Positions 1-7,044 of a stretch of DNA of 9,875 nucleotides are shown here, one piece after another. Each line of letters begins with the position of its first letter. Within the stretch, counting starts at the first letter, position 1. Source of the stretch: Candidatus Cloacimonadota bacterium (lineage in GTDB: Bacteria > Cloacimonadota > Cloacimonadia > Cloacimonadales > Cloacimonadaceae); contig DAHVPA010000059.1 in NCBI GenBank assembly GCA_027318525.1, positions 1-9,875 of the forward strand, given 5' to 3'. The translations under genes were made by a program, and so were the position numbers. The notes beneath the pieces were generated by a model. The model was given only the letters and a program-made list of their open reading frames with translations. It had not been told where the DNA came from and ran no database searches.

Positions 1-1076
1 AAGGCAGTGGCGCGATAGATATAGACCAGCTCATCCAGAGCGGCTTTGCCATTGAGTTTGGCAATATAGGACAAGGCGACGGAAGGATAATCACGCACAA
101 GATAATAAAGTGCGCCATAAAACGCAACCAACTGCTCTTCCATGCCTGTGAGCTGCATATTGAGCAGGCTGTTCAGGCTTTGTTCCACCAAGGGGAGGTT
201 TTCCGCTTCCCAGCTTGCCTGCAGGAGCTTGAGGATAATCAGCTTTTCTCCTGAATTGAGAATAAGGTCGGCGACAGGCAAGAGTGAAGCTGCTTCCCCC
301 CTGAGCAGAGTCTGTCCCATCACCCCGTCCAGTTTGGATTTGTCCTCCTGCCGTTCCAGAAAGGCATAGAGCTGACGCAGTTTGGGTGTGGCATTCTGTT
401 CGGCATAAAGCGTCCAAAGCAAAACCGCCGCCTGGGGCGTGGTGTCATATTGCAGAGAAGTGAGCCAGACCTCCTCAGCCCGCGTCGAATCATATTCCAG
501 ATAGAGCGAACCCAGGGAATTGAGGAAAGTGGAATCCTCTCCAGCCAGCTTCAGAGCTTTGTCCAGCAGTTCCACTCGGCTGACCTTGCGCATCTGCTGT
601 TCGAGATAAAAGAGTGAAGTATAGGCACGCGCGGAAGAATAGCTTTTCAGATATATCTGCAGCAGGCGGAGGGCTTGTTCATTCTGCCCTCGTCTGGAAA
701 AGACATTGTAGGCTTCCTCGAGCATGGTTTTGTCCATAATGCCCTGCGCCAGCAGAGAATCAGTCAGACCGGCAAAATAGGAAAGCGGGACTTCATCCTG
801 TTCGACCCTCTGAAAAACCGCTGCAAAAATACCTTTGCCGATAGCCGGTGCCTGGGGGTCATAAAGCTTTGCCAGACGGTAGATTTGCTCCGCATCCCTA
901 TATTGATAATCAAAATAGAGACAGGTGGCGGCAGAATAGAAATAGGCGGAATATTCGTTAGGCTGGGAAACCGGCTTGGGTGCAGGAAGATTGCGGGCAC
1001 AACCTGCCAGAAGCAGTCCAGTCACCGCCGCAGCAGAAAGAAAAAGCAGTGCCCTGCCGGAAGGGAGACTTCTCAA
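1..1076 (-). CDS. TPR-like repeat lipoprotein, 3' end beyond the window
   Basis: The minus strand is open from a TTG at 1076-1074 to the left edge, giving at least 358 residues with the C-terminus missing. The N-terminus is a lipoprotein signal: Arg2 and Arg8, a hydrophobic run over residues 9-23, then the lipobox L-A-G-C with Cys26, so an envelope lipoprotein is predicted. The mature part has helical-repeat character. One stretch near residues 45-68 reads as a TPR (YRDAEQIYRLAKLYDP), and later segments such as residues 130-200 have similar spacing of small and aromatic residues. TTG is chosen because an in-frame TAA, the stop of the preceding gene, lies only 6 bases upstream, and the first in-frame ATG is about 110 residues in and would remove the signal peptide. 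No good Shine-Dalgarno is visible, so coupling to the upstream gene is likely. The role is unknown; TPR lipoproteins often act as scaffolds in envelope complexes. Confidence 0.8.
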   Translation of the reverse strand, partial: MRSLPSGRALLFLSAAAVTGLLLAGCARNLPAPKPVSQPNEYSAYFYSAATCLYFDYQYRDAEQIYRLAKLYDPQAPAIGKGIFAAVFQRVEQDEVPLSYFAGLTDSLLAQGIMDKTMLEEAYNVFSRRGQNEQALRLLQIYLKSYSSARAYTSLFYLEQQMRKVSRVELLDKALKLAGEDSTFLNSLGSLYLEYDSTRAEEVWLTSLQYDTTPQAAVLLWTLYAEQNATPKLRQLYAFLERQEDKSKLDGVMGQTLLRGEAASLLPVADLILNSGEKLIILKLLQASWEAENLPLVEQSLNSLLNMQLTGMEEQLVAFYGALYYLVRDYPSVALSYIAKLNGKAALDELVYIYRATA

Positions 1077-1082
1077 AGCTGC

Positions 1083-2164
1083 TTACTTGGTCTTGAAGGT
1101 TACGGAAAGCTTTTGCAGTTCGAGCAAAATGGGCAGTTTATCCCCGGCGGGATAATAGACCACGTTATCAATCAGATAGGCGCGTTTTTGATCAGTGTCA
1201 TAAAAGGCAAAGGTCTGGAATCCGCCGCAATGTCATGCTTGGGATTCTTCCAGGGACCCATAATCCTCCAGGCATGATATATGCCAAAGGTGAGGCGTTC
1301 GGAACGGATGAGTTTGGGGTCAAATTCGTCACCGTCATAGTATTTTTTTGCCAGTTCGGCACGTTTTGCCAACAGCCAGGAAACCTTGATGGTGTCGGCA
1401 GCCATATCCTCATAATAGACGGACACGTATTTATCGGGAAAGTCCCTGTTTTCGCTCCTGATGCGGTAAAGGAAGCTCAGGAAGCGGTTCTGTTTATCAT
1501 CGCTGAAAAGCCTGTAGTTTTGAGGGATTTTGAGCTGGAAAGGATAGGGCTGAAAGAAGTCATCGGGTATCACATTGGTTAGGTAAATCTGATAGGCAAG
1601 CCTTTCCCCATAGCGGTTGAGGAAGATTTCAAAGAGGCGGTTGCCCTGCATCAAAGTCAGGCGCAGCAGGCTTTCCAGCTTGTCGCCAATCATATAAACA
1701 ATAATCTGGTCAGTAACCCAGCGGTTTTTGGCGATAAAGATTTCCCCGCCGGAATTCTGCACCCGTTCCGTCATGCGCTTGTCAATCGAGGACCGGATAT
1801 GCTGGGAGGTCTTGCCCTTGGATTTGAGGTCACCCATAAAGAGCAGGTTCTTGTATTTGCTGAGATTGTCGATATCAGTGATGTCGCCGCGCTTGAGGGT
1901 GAAGTATTTTTCGTTGACCACGATATAGGTATCGCGCTCCAGACTTCGGCGCAGATAGTTTTCCGTCATCTTCCAGGTATTGTCATCACAGAAAATCAGA
2001 ATGACATTGTCATCTCCCCAGGCAGGGGGTTTGGAGCTATCCACCACAGATTCATAAAAGCTGTATTTATCAGGTTTGGAATTCCCCTTCCCGCAGGAAA
2101 CCAGAAGCAGGCTAACGACCATCAGTAAAGCCGCAAGATATAGCATCTTCATCATAATACGCAT
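1083..2164 (-). pseudogene. DUF4837-type lipoprotein gene with a -1 frame break near its 3' end
   Basis: The N-terminus is a lipoprotein signal with lipobox L-V-S-C (Cys24 counted from the start at 2164). The frame that starts here stops at 1172, just after a motif G-P-W-K-N-P-K-H-D-I. In the -1 frame the sequence continues without stops to TAA at 1083-1085. That frame encodes G-G-F-Q-T-F-A-F-Y-D, then V-V-Y-Y-P-A-G-D-K-L, which I recognise as the expected DUF4837 C-terminus (W..P..GG-F...., then a V-Y-x-P-x-x-x-K segment). Joining the frames near 1224-1231 gives about 360 residues. The break is a missing base, either a real mutation or an assembly error; the site has no classic slippery heptamer. 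The start at 2164 has GGAGG 6 bases upstream. The ATG at 2170 abuts that site and is less likely, and further ATGs lie at 2155 and 2152. It follows pgsA by 23 bases. DUF4837 has no established function. Confidence 0.75.
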
Positions 2165-2187
2165 CCTCATCCTCCGGATAAAGTGGT

Positions 2188-2736
2188 TCAGGCGTCCTTA
2201 CGGACTGCTTTGAAATAATTGGCACCGCTGAAGACGGTCACCACCGCCACCAGCCAAAACCAGAGCTTGCCGCCGGCTAAAATTGCCGGATGCAAAAAGT
2301 CCAGTGCCCAGGCTCCCAGGCAGATCACGATTCCCACCATCTGCAGGACAGTCTTGAGCTTGCCCCATTTGTCGGCAGGGATGATGATGTGGCGGCGGGC
2401 ATTGACTTCGCGCATGATGGTAACAAGCACTTCACGCAGGGCTATGATGGCAAACACGAGCCAGGAAAGCTTGAAAGGCGATGCCCAGGTCAGGACTCCC
2501 AGAGCTGCGAGGACAATAAACTTATCAGCCAGAGGGTCCCAGATTTTCCCGAAATTGGAGATGACATTGTATTTGCGGGCAAGATTGCCATCCAGCCAGT
2601 CTGTAAGCGCAGCTGTAACAAACACAATCCAAGCCCAGACCAGGGCTGGCTGGGTTCCTCCATAGACAGCCAAAAGCAGGAAGACAGGCGTCAGGACAAT
2701 GCGGAAGATGGTCAGCAGATTTGGCAGATGTTTCAT
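2188..2736 (-). CDS. pgsA: CDP-diacylglycerol--glycerol-3-phosphate 3-phosphatidyltransferase
   Basis: This integral membrane enzyme makes phosphatidylglycerophosphate from CDP-diacylglycerol and glycerol-3-phosphate, the committed step to phosphatidylglycerol and cardiolipin. The complete CDP-alcohol phosphotransferase signature is visible: D46, D49-G50, A53-R54, G63, D67 and D71, with the expected spacing (DxxDGxxAR-x8-GxxxDxxxD). The N-terminal PNLLTIFRI segment and about five to six hydrophobic stretches fit PgsA, as does the length of 182 residues. The ATG at 2736 overlaps the TGA of the preceding gene by one base (TGATG), so translation is probably coupled; a GTG one codon upstream is an alternative start. 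Phosphatidylserine synthase and cardiolipin synthase are less likely on length and on the N-terminal motif. Confidence 0.93.
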   Translation of the reverse strand: MKHLPNLLTIFRIVLTPVFLLLAVYGGTQPALVWAWIVFVTAALTDWLDGNLARKYNVISNFGKIWDPLADKFIVLAALGVLTWASPFKLSWLVFAIIALREVLVTIMREVNARRHIIIPADKWGKLKTVLQMVGIVICLGAWALDFLHPAILAGGKLWFWLVAVVTVFSGANYFKAVRKDA

Positions 2737-3551
2737 CACTTTTCTTCCCCGGGGGTTCTCTCTTCATGCTTATATTTGAGCACAAAGGGATAGGCAGTAA
2801 GCGAAGCAGCCAGCACCACCAGCAGTTCAATCAGGAAAAAGGGAATGCCGATGCTGTAGAGCAGCCAATCACTGCTATAGCAAATCTGATAGATAAAGAA
2901 ACTGAGCAGGACAGGCAAAAAGCTGAGCAGCAAGGTGTTGCCCCAGAAGTGGTCATGGACGGGCACTTCCTCCCTTTGTCTGGTCTGCATAAGATGTTTG
3001 ATGCGAGCCAGGTGATGTTCATAATGCAGCCTTTTGAGCAGAAAGACCAGATATATGACCAATCCGATAAAAGCTATGAGGATCCAGCGTATCTGATTCA
3101 AGGCATCAACCCTTTGGAATGCATATTTCCAGATGTCATTCTGATACTCGACCATCATGCTTTCCTTGTCGGGATGTTTATCCAGCCAGTCTTTGAGGAT
3201 AAGCTTGTTTGCCCTGGCTTTGGCATTACCTTTCAGATAGATAATCAGCATATCGGGCAAAGCATCGTCTTGTAACACTTCTTCCGCCTGGTCCAGACCG
3301 TATTTTTCGATCATGTCGCCGGCGGATTGTTCACTGGATTTATAGACTGTATTGCGGATAAAGTCATATTGCTTGAGCTTTACCTGGAGCGAATCCATTA
3401 CTTCCTGATCCCAGGTGTATACCATGATGGGATAGGTGGAAATCTGATTATACTGATACTGAATCTGGCTTTGCACCAGATATTCAACAATAGTCCAGCC
3501 CAAAATCAGCAGAATCCCTGTGACGATGAGCATGATGAATTGCTTTTTCAT
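2736..3551 (-). CDS. FtsX-like four-helix membrane protein
   Basis: The 271-residue protein has the topology of FtsX: a membrane helix at about 5-26, an extracytoplasmic domain at 27-153, then helices at about 154-173, 204-224 and 231-257. The outer domain resembles the FtsX extracellular domain. It has a strand near residues 40-46 (YPIMVYT), a helix ending in V-Y-K-S-S-E-Q-S-A (69-77), a D-A-L-P-D turn (96-100) where FtsX has N-P-L-P, then a strand M-L-I-I-Y-L-K. FtsX works with the ATPase FtsE to activate peptidoglycan hydrolases at division. Here the cytoplasmic loop at 174-203 is divergent and no FtsE is in the window. The start at 3551 has AAGGAAAG 4 bases upstream; a longer frame reaching 3614 would overlap the upstream gene. 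The family call is by eye and moderate. A generic permease-like protein of unknown function is the alternative. Confidence 0.65.
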   Translation of the reverse strand: MKKQFIMLIVTGILLILGWTIVEYLVQSQIQYQYNQISTYPIMVYTWDQEVMDSLQVKLKQYDFIRNTVYKSSEQSAGDMIEKYGLDQAEEVLQDDALPDMLIIYLKGNAKARANKLILKDWLDKHPDKESMMVEYQNDIWKYAFQRVDALNQIRWILIAFIGLVIYLVFLLKRLHYEHHLARIKHLMQTRQREEVPVHDHFWGNTLLLSFLPVLLSFFIYQICYSSDWLLYSIGIPFFLIELLVVLAASLTAYPFVLKYKHEERTPGEEK

Positions 3552-3573
3552 GAATCTTTCCTTGGAAATATCT

Positions 3574-4212
3574 TTACCAGTGCTTGCCTGCAGGTTTGCG
3601 GACCAGTTTGGCAATAAAGGATTTGGGATAATCTGTCGAATGAATCATCCCCGGCACATCCAGACCTGTTCCCAGCAGGGCTCTTTCCAGATCAGGCTTG
3701 CGTTCTATGGGATAGATGGTCCAGGCGGTTCCGCCTGGTTTTAGACACCAATCAATGCAGACCATAATGTCTCTCATCCTGCAGGTTGTTTCATGCCGGG
3801 CAGCAGTCCTTAGAGCATCCAAACTGAGTTTGCCATCACCCATTTTGCACCAGGGAGGATTGGAATAAATCAGGTCATATTGTCTGTATTTGAGCAGGGA
3901 TTTGTGGTCGCGGATATCACCTGTGATAAAGTGGCAGTCTATTCCCAGTTTGAGGTTGTTTTCCTGCGCCAGGTCGGTCAGTTCTTTAAAAAGCTCAATC
4001 CCTTCCAGTTGCCAGCCGGGTTTTTGCAGGGCAAGCATGAAACTGACAATGCCAAAACCTGAGCCCAATTCCAGACCCAACAGCGTTTCAGCCTCCGTAT
4101 ATTTGATCACTGTATCCTGTAAAAAGACTGAAGCATCGGTAACGGGATGACCCTTTTGCAACTGCTCAATTTCGGCATCAGTAAAGGGTAATTTGACTTT
4201 TGTCTGATTCAT
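3574..4212 (-). CDS. TrmN6-like class I N6-adenine methyltransferase
   Basis: A 212-residue S-adenosylmethionine-dependent methyltransferase. Motif I is E-L-G-S-G-F-G at 48-54 and an acidic residue ends the next strand (G-I-E-L, 71-74). The catalytic motif of N6-adenine or N5-glutamine methyltransferases is present as S-N-P-P-W at 117-121. The region before motif I (VFLQDTVIKYT, 29-39) resembles the substrate-side segment of TrmN6, which methylates A37 of tRNA1(Val). That makes tRNA modification the best guess, but rRNA or protein glutamine methylation cannot be excluded. The ATG at 4212 is preferred because GAGG lies 5 bases upstream and it starts just 2 bases after the nadA stop; another in-frame ATG at 4245 would overlap nadA. 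It sits in the middle of the operon. Confidence 0.8.
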   Translation of the reverse strand: MNQTKVKLPFTDAEIEQLQKGHPVTDASVFLQDTVIKYTEAETLLGLELGSGFGIVSFMLALQKPGWQLEGIELFKELTDLAQENNLKLGIDCHFITGDIRDHKSLLKYRQYDLIYSNPPWCKMGDGKLSLDALRTAARHETTCRMRDIMVCIDWCLKPGGTAWTIYPIERKPDLERALLGTGLDVPGMIHSTDYPKSFIAKLVRKPAGKHW

Positions 4213-4214
4213 CC

Positions 4215-5120
4215 TTACCTCAAATCCAACATATTGTTCAGACATTTAAGAGCGGCAGTTGCAGTCTCGGGTTCAACTTTAATCAGGTGCTGATGCTGCT
4301 GCAAAGCTTCCAACACGTCTTGCAAGGTGGTTTTTTTCATGTTTTGGCAGATGGCAGTGCGGCTCAGGGGCAGGATGCTTTTTTCAGGATACATAGAGTT
4401 GAGAAGATCAACCAAACCCATTTCTGTAGCTATAATCAGCTTGTCGTGACTTTGCGCATAATTCATCATTCCGCTGGTGGACATCACCAAATCGGCATTT
4501 TTAACTATTTCCCATTGGCATTCGGGATGAGCCAGCAATACGTATCCGGGATAATCCCGACGCATCTTTTCCACATCCTCAAGCCTGAATCCCCAATGAT
4601 GGACAGGACAATAGCCATGCCAGACAGTCACCTTGCGGTGTGTCTGCGAAGCTGCCCAGGTTCCCAGATTCTGGTCCGGAACAAAGAGGATTTCCTGCTC
4701 TGCGGGGATGGATTCAAGCACCTTTACGGCATTGGAGGAAGTGCAGCAGATGTCGCTTTCCGCCTTGACCTCAACCGTGGAATTAACGTAACAGACGACT
4801 GCTGCGCCGGGATGTTCGTCCTTGAAGGCTCTCAGTTGTTCGGCTGTAATCATATCCGCCATGGGGCAGCCTGCGTCGTCATTGGGCAGCAGGACTGAGG
4901 CTTCAGGATTAAGAATGGCTGCCGTCTCCGCCATGAAGCGCACTCCGCAAAATACGATTACGGGTGCATTGGCTGCTCTGGCTTGAATGGAGAGCTGAAG
5001 CGAATCTCCGGTATAATCTGCAATCTCCTGGATGGCTACCGCCTGATAATTGTGTGCCAGGATGACAGCGTGATTTTCCTGTTTTAATCTGATGATTTCC
5101 TGCTGAATTGGGTTGAGCAT
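4215..5120 (-). CDS. nadA: Quinolinate synthase NadA
   Basis: NadA condenses iminoaspartate with dihydroxyacetone phosphate to quinolinate in de novo NAD synthesis, using a [4Fe-4S] cluster in the cytoplasm. The three conserved cluster ligands are visible at the expected spacing: Cys85 (A-G-C-P-M-A), Cys171 (H-G-Y-C-P-V-H) and Cys258 (I-C-Q-N-M-K-K). Other family hallmarks are A-H-N-Y-Q at 22-26, D-Y-T-G-D-S at 35-40, Y-V-N-S-T at 111-115, P-D-Q-N-L-G at 148-153, H-P-E-C at 198-201 and T-S-G-M at 215-218. At 301 residues it is the normal bacterial length. The ATG at 5120 has GAAGG about 6 bases upstream. No nadB or nadC is adjacent, so the rest of the NAD pathway must be elsewhere. Confidence 0.97.
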   Translation of the reverse strand: MLNPIQQEIIRLKQENHAVILAHNYQAVAIQEIADYTGDSLQLSIQARAANAPVIVFCGVRFMAETAAILNPEASVLLPNDDAGCPMADMITAEQLRAFKDEHPGAAVVCYVNSTVEVKAESDICCTSSNAVKVLESIPAEQEILFVPDQNLGTWAASQTHRKVTVWHGYCPVHHWGFRLEDVEKMRRDYPGYVLLAHPECQWEIVKNADLVMSTSGMMNYAQSHDKLIIATEMGLVDLLNSMYPEKSILPLSRTAICQNMKKTTLQDVLEALQQHQHLIKVEPETATAALKCLNNMLDLR

Positions 5121-5137
5121 ATATGCCTTCGCTTTGG

Positions 5138-5575
5138 TTAATAACCTGTGTGCCCAAAGCCGCCGGCATTACGGCCGGTCTCGTCCAGACTGTCTGTTTC
5201 CACCAATTCGGTTTCGGGCACAGTCTGAATCACCATCTGGGCGATTCGCATCCCGGGAGTTATGACAAAAGGTTCATCTCCTGCATTGAAAAGGATGACC
5301 TTGATTTCACCACGGTAATCGCAATCTATGGTGCCGGGACTATTGAGGATACCGATGCCGTGCTTGGCAGCCAAGCCGCTGCGGGGTCTGATTTGAGCTT
5401 CAAATCCGGGGGGAAGGGCAAGGGCAAGTCCGGTCGGGACACTGCAGCGTCCTTGCACGGGAAGGGTCAGCTCTTTCTCCAGAGCAGCTTCCAGATCATA
5501 TCCGGAAGCATGGGAAGTCATGCGCCGGGGTGTTCCAGCCAGTGCTGACAGCCTTTTGAAACTGACTCTTAGCAT
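5138..5575 (-). CDS. dut: Deoxyuridine 5'-triphosphate nucleotidohydrolase (dUTPase)
   Basis: This trimeric enzyme hydrolyses dUTP to dUMP and pyrophosphate, keeping uracil out of DNA and feeding dTMP synthesis. All five dUTPase motifs can be read in 145 residues: motif 1 A-S-G-Y-D-L at 23-28, motif 2 P-R-S-G at 64-67, motif 3 G-T-I-D-C-D-Y-R-G-E at 81-90 with the catalytic Asp84, motif 4 R-I-A-Q at 110-113, and the flexible C-terminal motif 5 R-N-A-G-G-F-G-H-T-G at 135-144. The length matches typical bacterial Dut. The ATG follows the stop of the prenyl synthase gene by 3 bases with no strong Shine-Dalgarno, so translational coupling is likely. It is followed by nadA after 17 bases. Confidence 0.97.
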   Translation of the reverse strand: MLRVSFKRLSALAGTPRRMTSHASGYDLEAALEKELTLPVQGRCSVPTGLALALPPGFEAQIRPRSGLAAKHGIGILNSPGTIDCDYRGEIKVILFNAGDEPFVITPGMRIAQMVIQTVPETELVETDSLDETGRNAGGFGHTGY

Positions 5576-5578
5576 AGC

Positions 5579-6469
5579 TCAGTTACTGCGGTCTACAATA
5601 AAATCAGCCAGCATATTGAGCAGCAGCGCTTTGTTGCCAAAGTGGCTCAGCGCTTGTCTGGCTGCCTGTTTATAATCGTCTGCCATCTGGCGTGACTTTT
5701 CCATTCCATAAACGGAGGGGAAGGTCATTTTGCCGGATTCCCTGTCTTTGCCGATGGATTTGCCCAGTTCTTCCTGGCTGCCTTCGATATCGAGCAGGTC
5801 GTCCACAATCTGAAAAGCCATCCCGATATTGGTGCCATATTCTTCCAATGCCTTGAGCTCGGCAGGTTTGGCTCCGCCTGCTCTGCCTCCGAATCTCAGG
5901 GCAAGATTGATCAGACGGGCGGTTTTATTCTGATGAATATATTCCAAAGTCTTTTTATCAGGCTTTTTACCTTCTGATTCGATATCTGCCATCTGACCTG
6001 CAATCAGCCCCTTGGCTCCACATTCGGCAGCCATTTCTGCCACCAGTTCCTGCTTGATTTTTTCCGGCAGGGGTGCCCAGGTCAGCAGCTCAAAGGCTCC
6101 CACCAGCAGGGCATCTCCAGCCAGCAGCGCTACTTCTTCTCCGAATACGGCATGGCAGGATTTCTTCCCGCGGCGGTATTCGTCGTTGTCGATATCGGGC
6201 AAATCGTCATGAATCAGGGTGTAGGTATGCAGCATTTCGATGGCTGCTGCCACATAGGTGATGGGCTCCAAATCTTCCTGAAACAGCTGCCATGCCAGCA
6301 TGGTCAGATAGGGACGCATCCTTTTCCCGCCGGCAAACAGACTATAGCGGATGGCTTTGTGGATTTCTTTGGGATACTCGTCTTTACGGGGCAGAAAGCG
6401 GTCCAGAATGATGTTGACCAGTTCCTGTTTTTCCTTGAGGTCGCGTTTGAAAAGCACGCGATTATCCAT
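5579..6469 (-). CDS. ispA: Short-chain trans-polyprenyl diphosphate synthase (farnesyl/geranylgeranyl type)
   Basis: This enzyme elongates isopentenyl diphosphate and allylic diphosphates to C15 or C20 prenyl diphosphates for quinone and undecaprenyl carrier synthesis. The 296-residue protein shows G-G-K-R at 47-50, the first Asp-rich motif D-D-L-P-D-I-D-N-D at 88-96, L-A-G-D at 116-119, G-Q-M-x-D at 158-162, and the second Asp-rich motif D-D-L-L-D at 223-227 with G-K-D following at 240-242. Tyr83, five residues before the first Asp-rich motif, and the two-residue insertion in that motif fit the bacterial farnesyl-type enzymes; a geranylgeranyl product is still possible. The ATG at 6469 has GGAGGAAGAG just upstream and overlaps the xseB end by 8 bases. 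A longer frame to 6499 would cover more of xseB and is not favoured. The xseB-ispA pairing is common in bacteria. Confidence 0.93.
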   Translation of the reverse strand: MDNRVLFKRDLKEKQELVNIILDRFLPRKDEYPKEIHKAIRYSLFAGGKRMRPYLTMLAWQLFQEDLEPITYVAAAIEMLHTYTLIHDDLPDIDNDEYRRGKKSCHAVFGEEVALLAGDALLVGAFELLTWAPLPEKIKQELVAEMAAECGAKGLIAGQMADIESEGKKPDKKTLEYIHQNKTARLINLALRFGGRAGGAKPAELKALEEYGTNIGMAFQIVDDLLDIEGSQEELGKSIGKDRESGKMTFPSVYGMEKSRQMADDYKQAARQALSHFGNKALLLNMLADFIVDRSN

Positions 6470-6701
6470 TCTCTTCCTCCGTCGGCAGTTCTTTGGCAAG
6501 TCTTTCGTTCAGGATATTCACTTTAAGTTCCGCTTCAGCCAGTTTTTCCTGGCATATCTTCAGGAATTTGATGCCTTCTTCATAGAGGCTGATAATCTCA
6601 TCCAGAGTGGTTTCCTGTCTGGACATCTTTTCTGTGATGCCTTCCAGCACCTCAAGCGCCTGTTCAAACTTCAGGTCTTTGTCGTTAGCTGTAGTTGGCA
6701 T
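6462..6701 (-). CDS. xseB: Exodeoxyribonuclease VII small subunit
   Basis: A 79-residue protein with the XseB pattern: F-E-Q-A-L-E-V-L-E at 12-20, then Leu33-Asp34-Glu35, S-L-Y-E-E-G at 38-43, C50, and A-E-x-K-V at 57-61. XseB binds the large subunit XseA to form a nuclease that degrades single-stranded DNA to short oligonucleotides. It forms a two-helix coiled structure with no catalytic residues of its own. The large subunit is not in the window. The ATG at 6701 is preferred, with GGGAG 11 bases upstream; an in-frame GTG at 6713 abuts that site and is less likely. It is the first gene of the nine-gene minus-strand run and its end overlaps the next gene by 8 bases. Confidence 0.92.
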   Translation of the reverse strand: MPTTANDKDLKFEQALEVLEGITEKMSRQETTLDEIISLYEEGIKFLKICQEKLAEAELKVNILNERLAKELPTEEENG

Positions 6702-6719
6702 ATTACGCAACACTCCCAG

Positions 6720-6763
6720 TTTATATCGAACTTTAGCATCTGTGGAAAACCCTTTTTTGTCAA
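6720..6763 (-). promoter_or_regulatory. Candidate promoter region of the xseB operon
   Basis: A perfect -35 consensus TTGACA lies at 6763-6758 on the minus strand, but no good -10 box follows at 16-18 bases. A second arrangement, TTTCCA at 6748-6743 and TATAAA at 6725-6720 with a 17-base spacer, is better spaced but would start RNA only about 12 bases before the xseB ATG. Either is plausible; I cannot choose between them from sequence. Confidence 0.3.
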
Positions 6764-6982
6764 CCCTTTTTTTAACCCGGCTGCAAGTCTGCTCAATTCA
6801 GCCCTGACATCCTCCGTCTTTCCACCTGCCTGATACCTTTGCCCAAGCATTGCCATCCGGCAACAGGATTGGCTCATGAATCCCGGTCTGAACAGAGCTG
6901 AGAGCTATTCCCCACTTTGACGAAAAGCTCCTGTTTCATTATTGCTGACGAGACTCTGTAGAGGGTTTTCAGAGGCAAAGTC

Positions 6983-7001
6983 TCTGCAGACTCTCTGCAG
7001 A
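6983..7001. repeat. Perfect 8-bp inverted repeat made of two TCTGCAGA palindromes
   Basis: TCTGCAGA, three bases CTC, then TCTGCAGA again. Because each arm is itself palindromic, the pair is both a direct and an inverted repeat. It lies about 45 bases past the stop of the upstream minus-strand gene. It has no T-run directly after it on either strand, so it is a weak candidate for an intrinsic terminator. Confidence 0.5.
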
Positions 7002-7044
7002 AGCAGGATTTGAAGAAAGAAAAAAAGCGGAATAAAATCAGGAA

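Larger units (their letters stand above)
6702..7044. other. Non-coding spacer of 343 bases
   Basis: This spacer separates the end of the thiamine pyrophosphokinase gene from xseB. It holds the candidate xseB promoter near 6720-6763 and a perfect short hairpin at 6983-7001. No reading frame in it shows a recognisable family or a convincing ribosome site, and I see no tRNA or known riboswitch. A T-run on the minus strand follows the kinase stop, around 7019-7026, without a clear GC stem before it. Confidence 0.6.

Noticed and set aside
1220..1235. Programmed -1 frameshifting in the DUF4837 gene
   Set aside because: No X-XXY-YYZ slippery heptamer is visible at the switch point, so an indel is the simpler explanation.
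675..1277. A 200-codon plus-strand open frame
   Set aside because: It is antisense to the TPR and DUF4837 lipoprotein genes, has no ribosome site and no domain character, and its existence follows from the codon bias of the minus-strand genes.
6671..6877. A 68-codon minus-strand open frame in the spacer before xseB
   Set aside because: It would overlap xseB by about 30 bases in another frame, has no convincing ribosome site, runs through the candidate promoter, and shows no family resemblance.
6896..6905. A CTGAGA element in the spacer, as found in TPP riboswitches, near a thiamine-related gene
   Set aside because: The other conserved TPP riboswitch segments are missing, and the element is downstream of the kinase gene, not in its leader.
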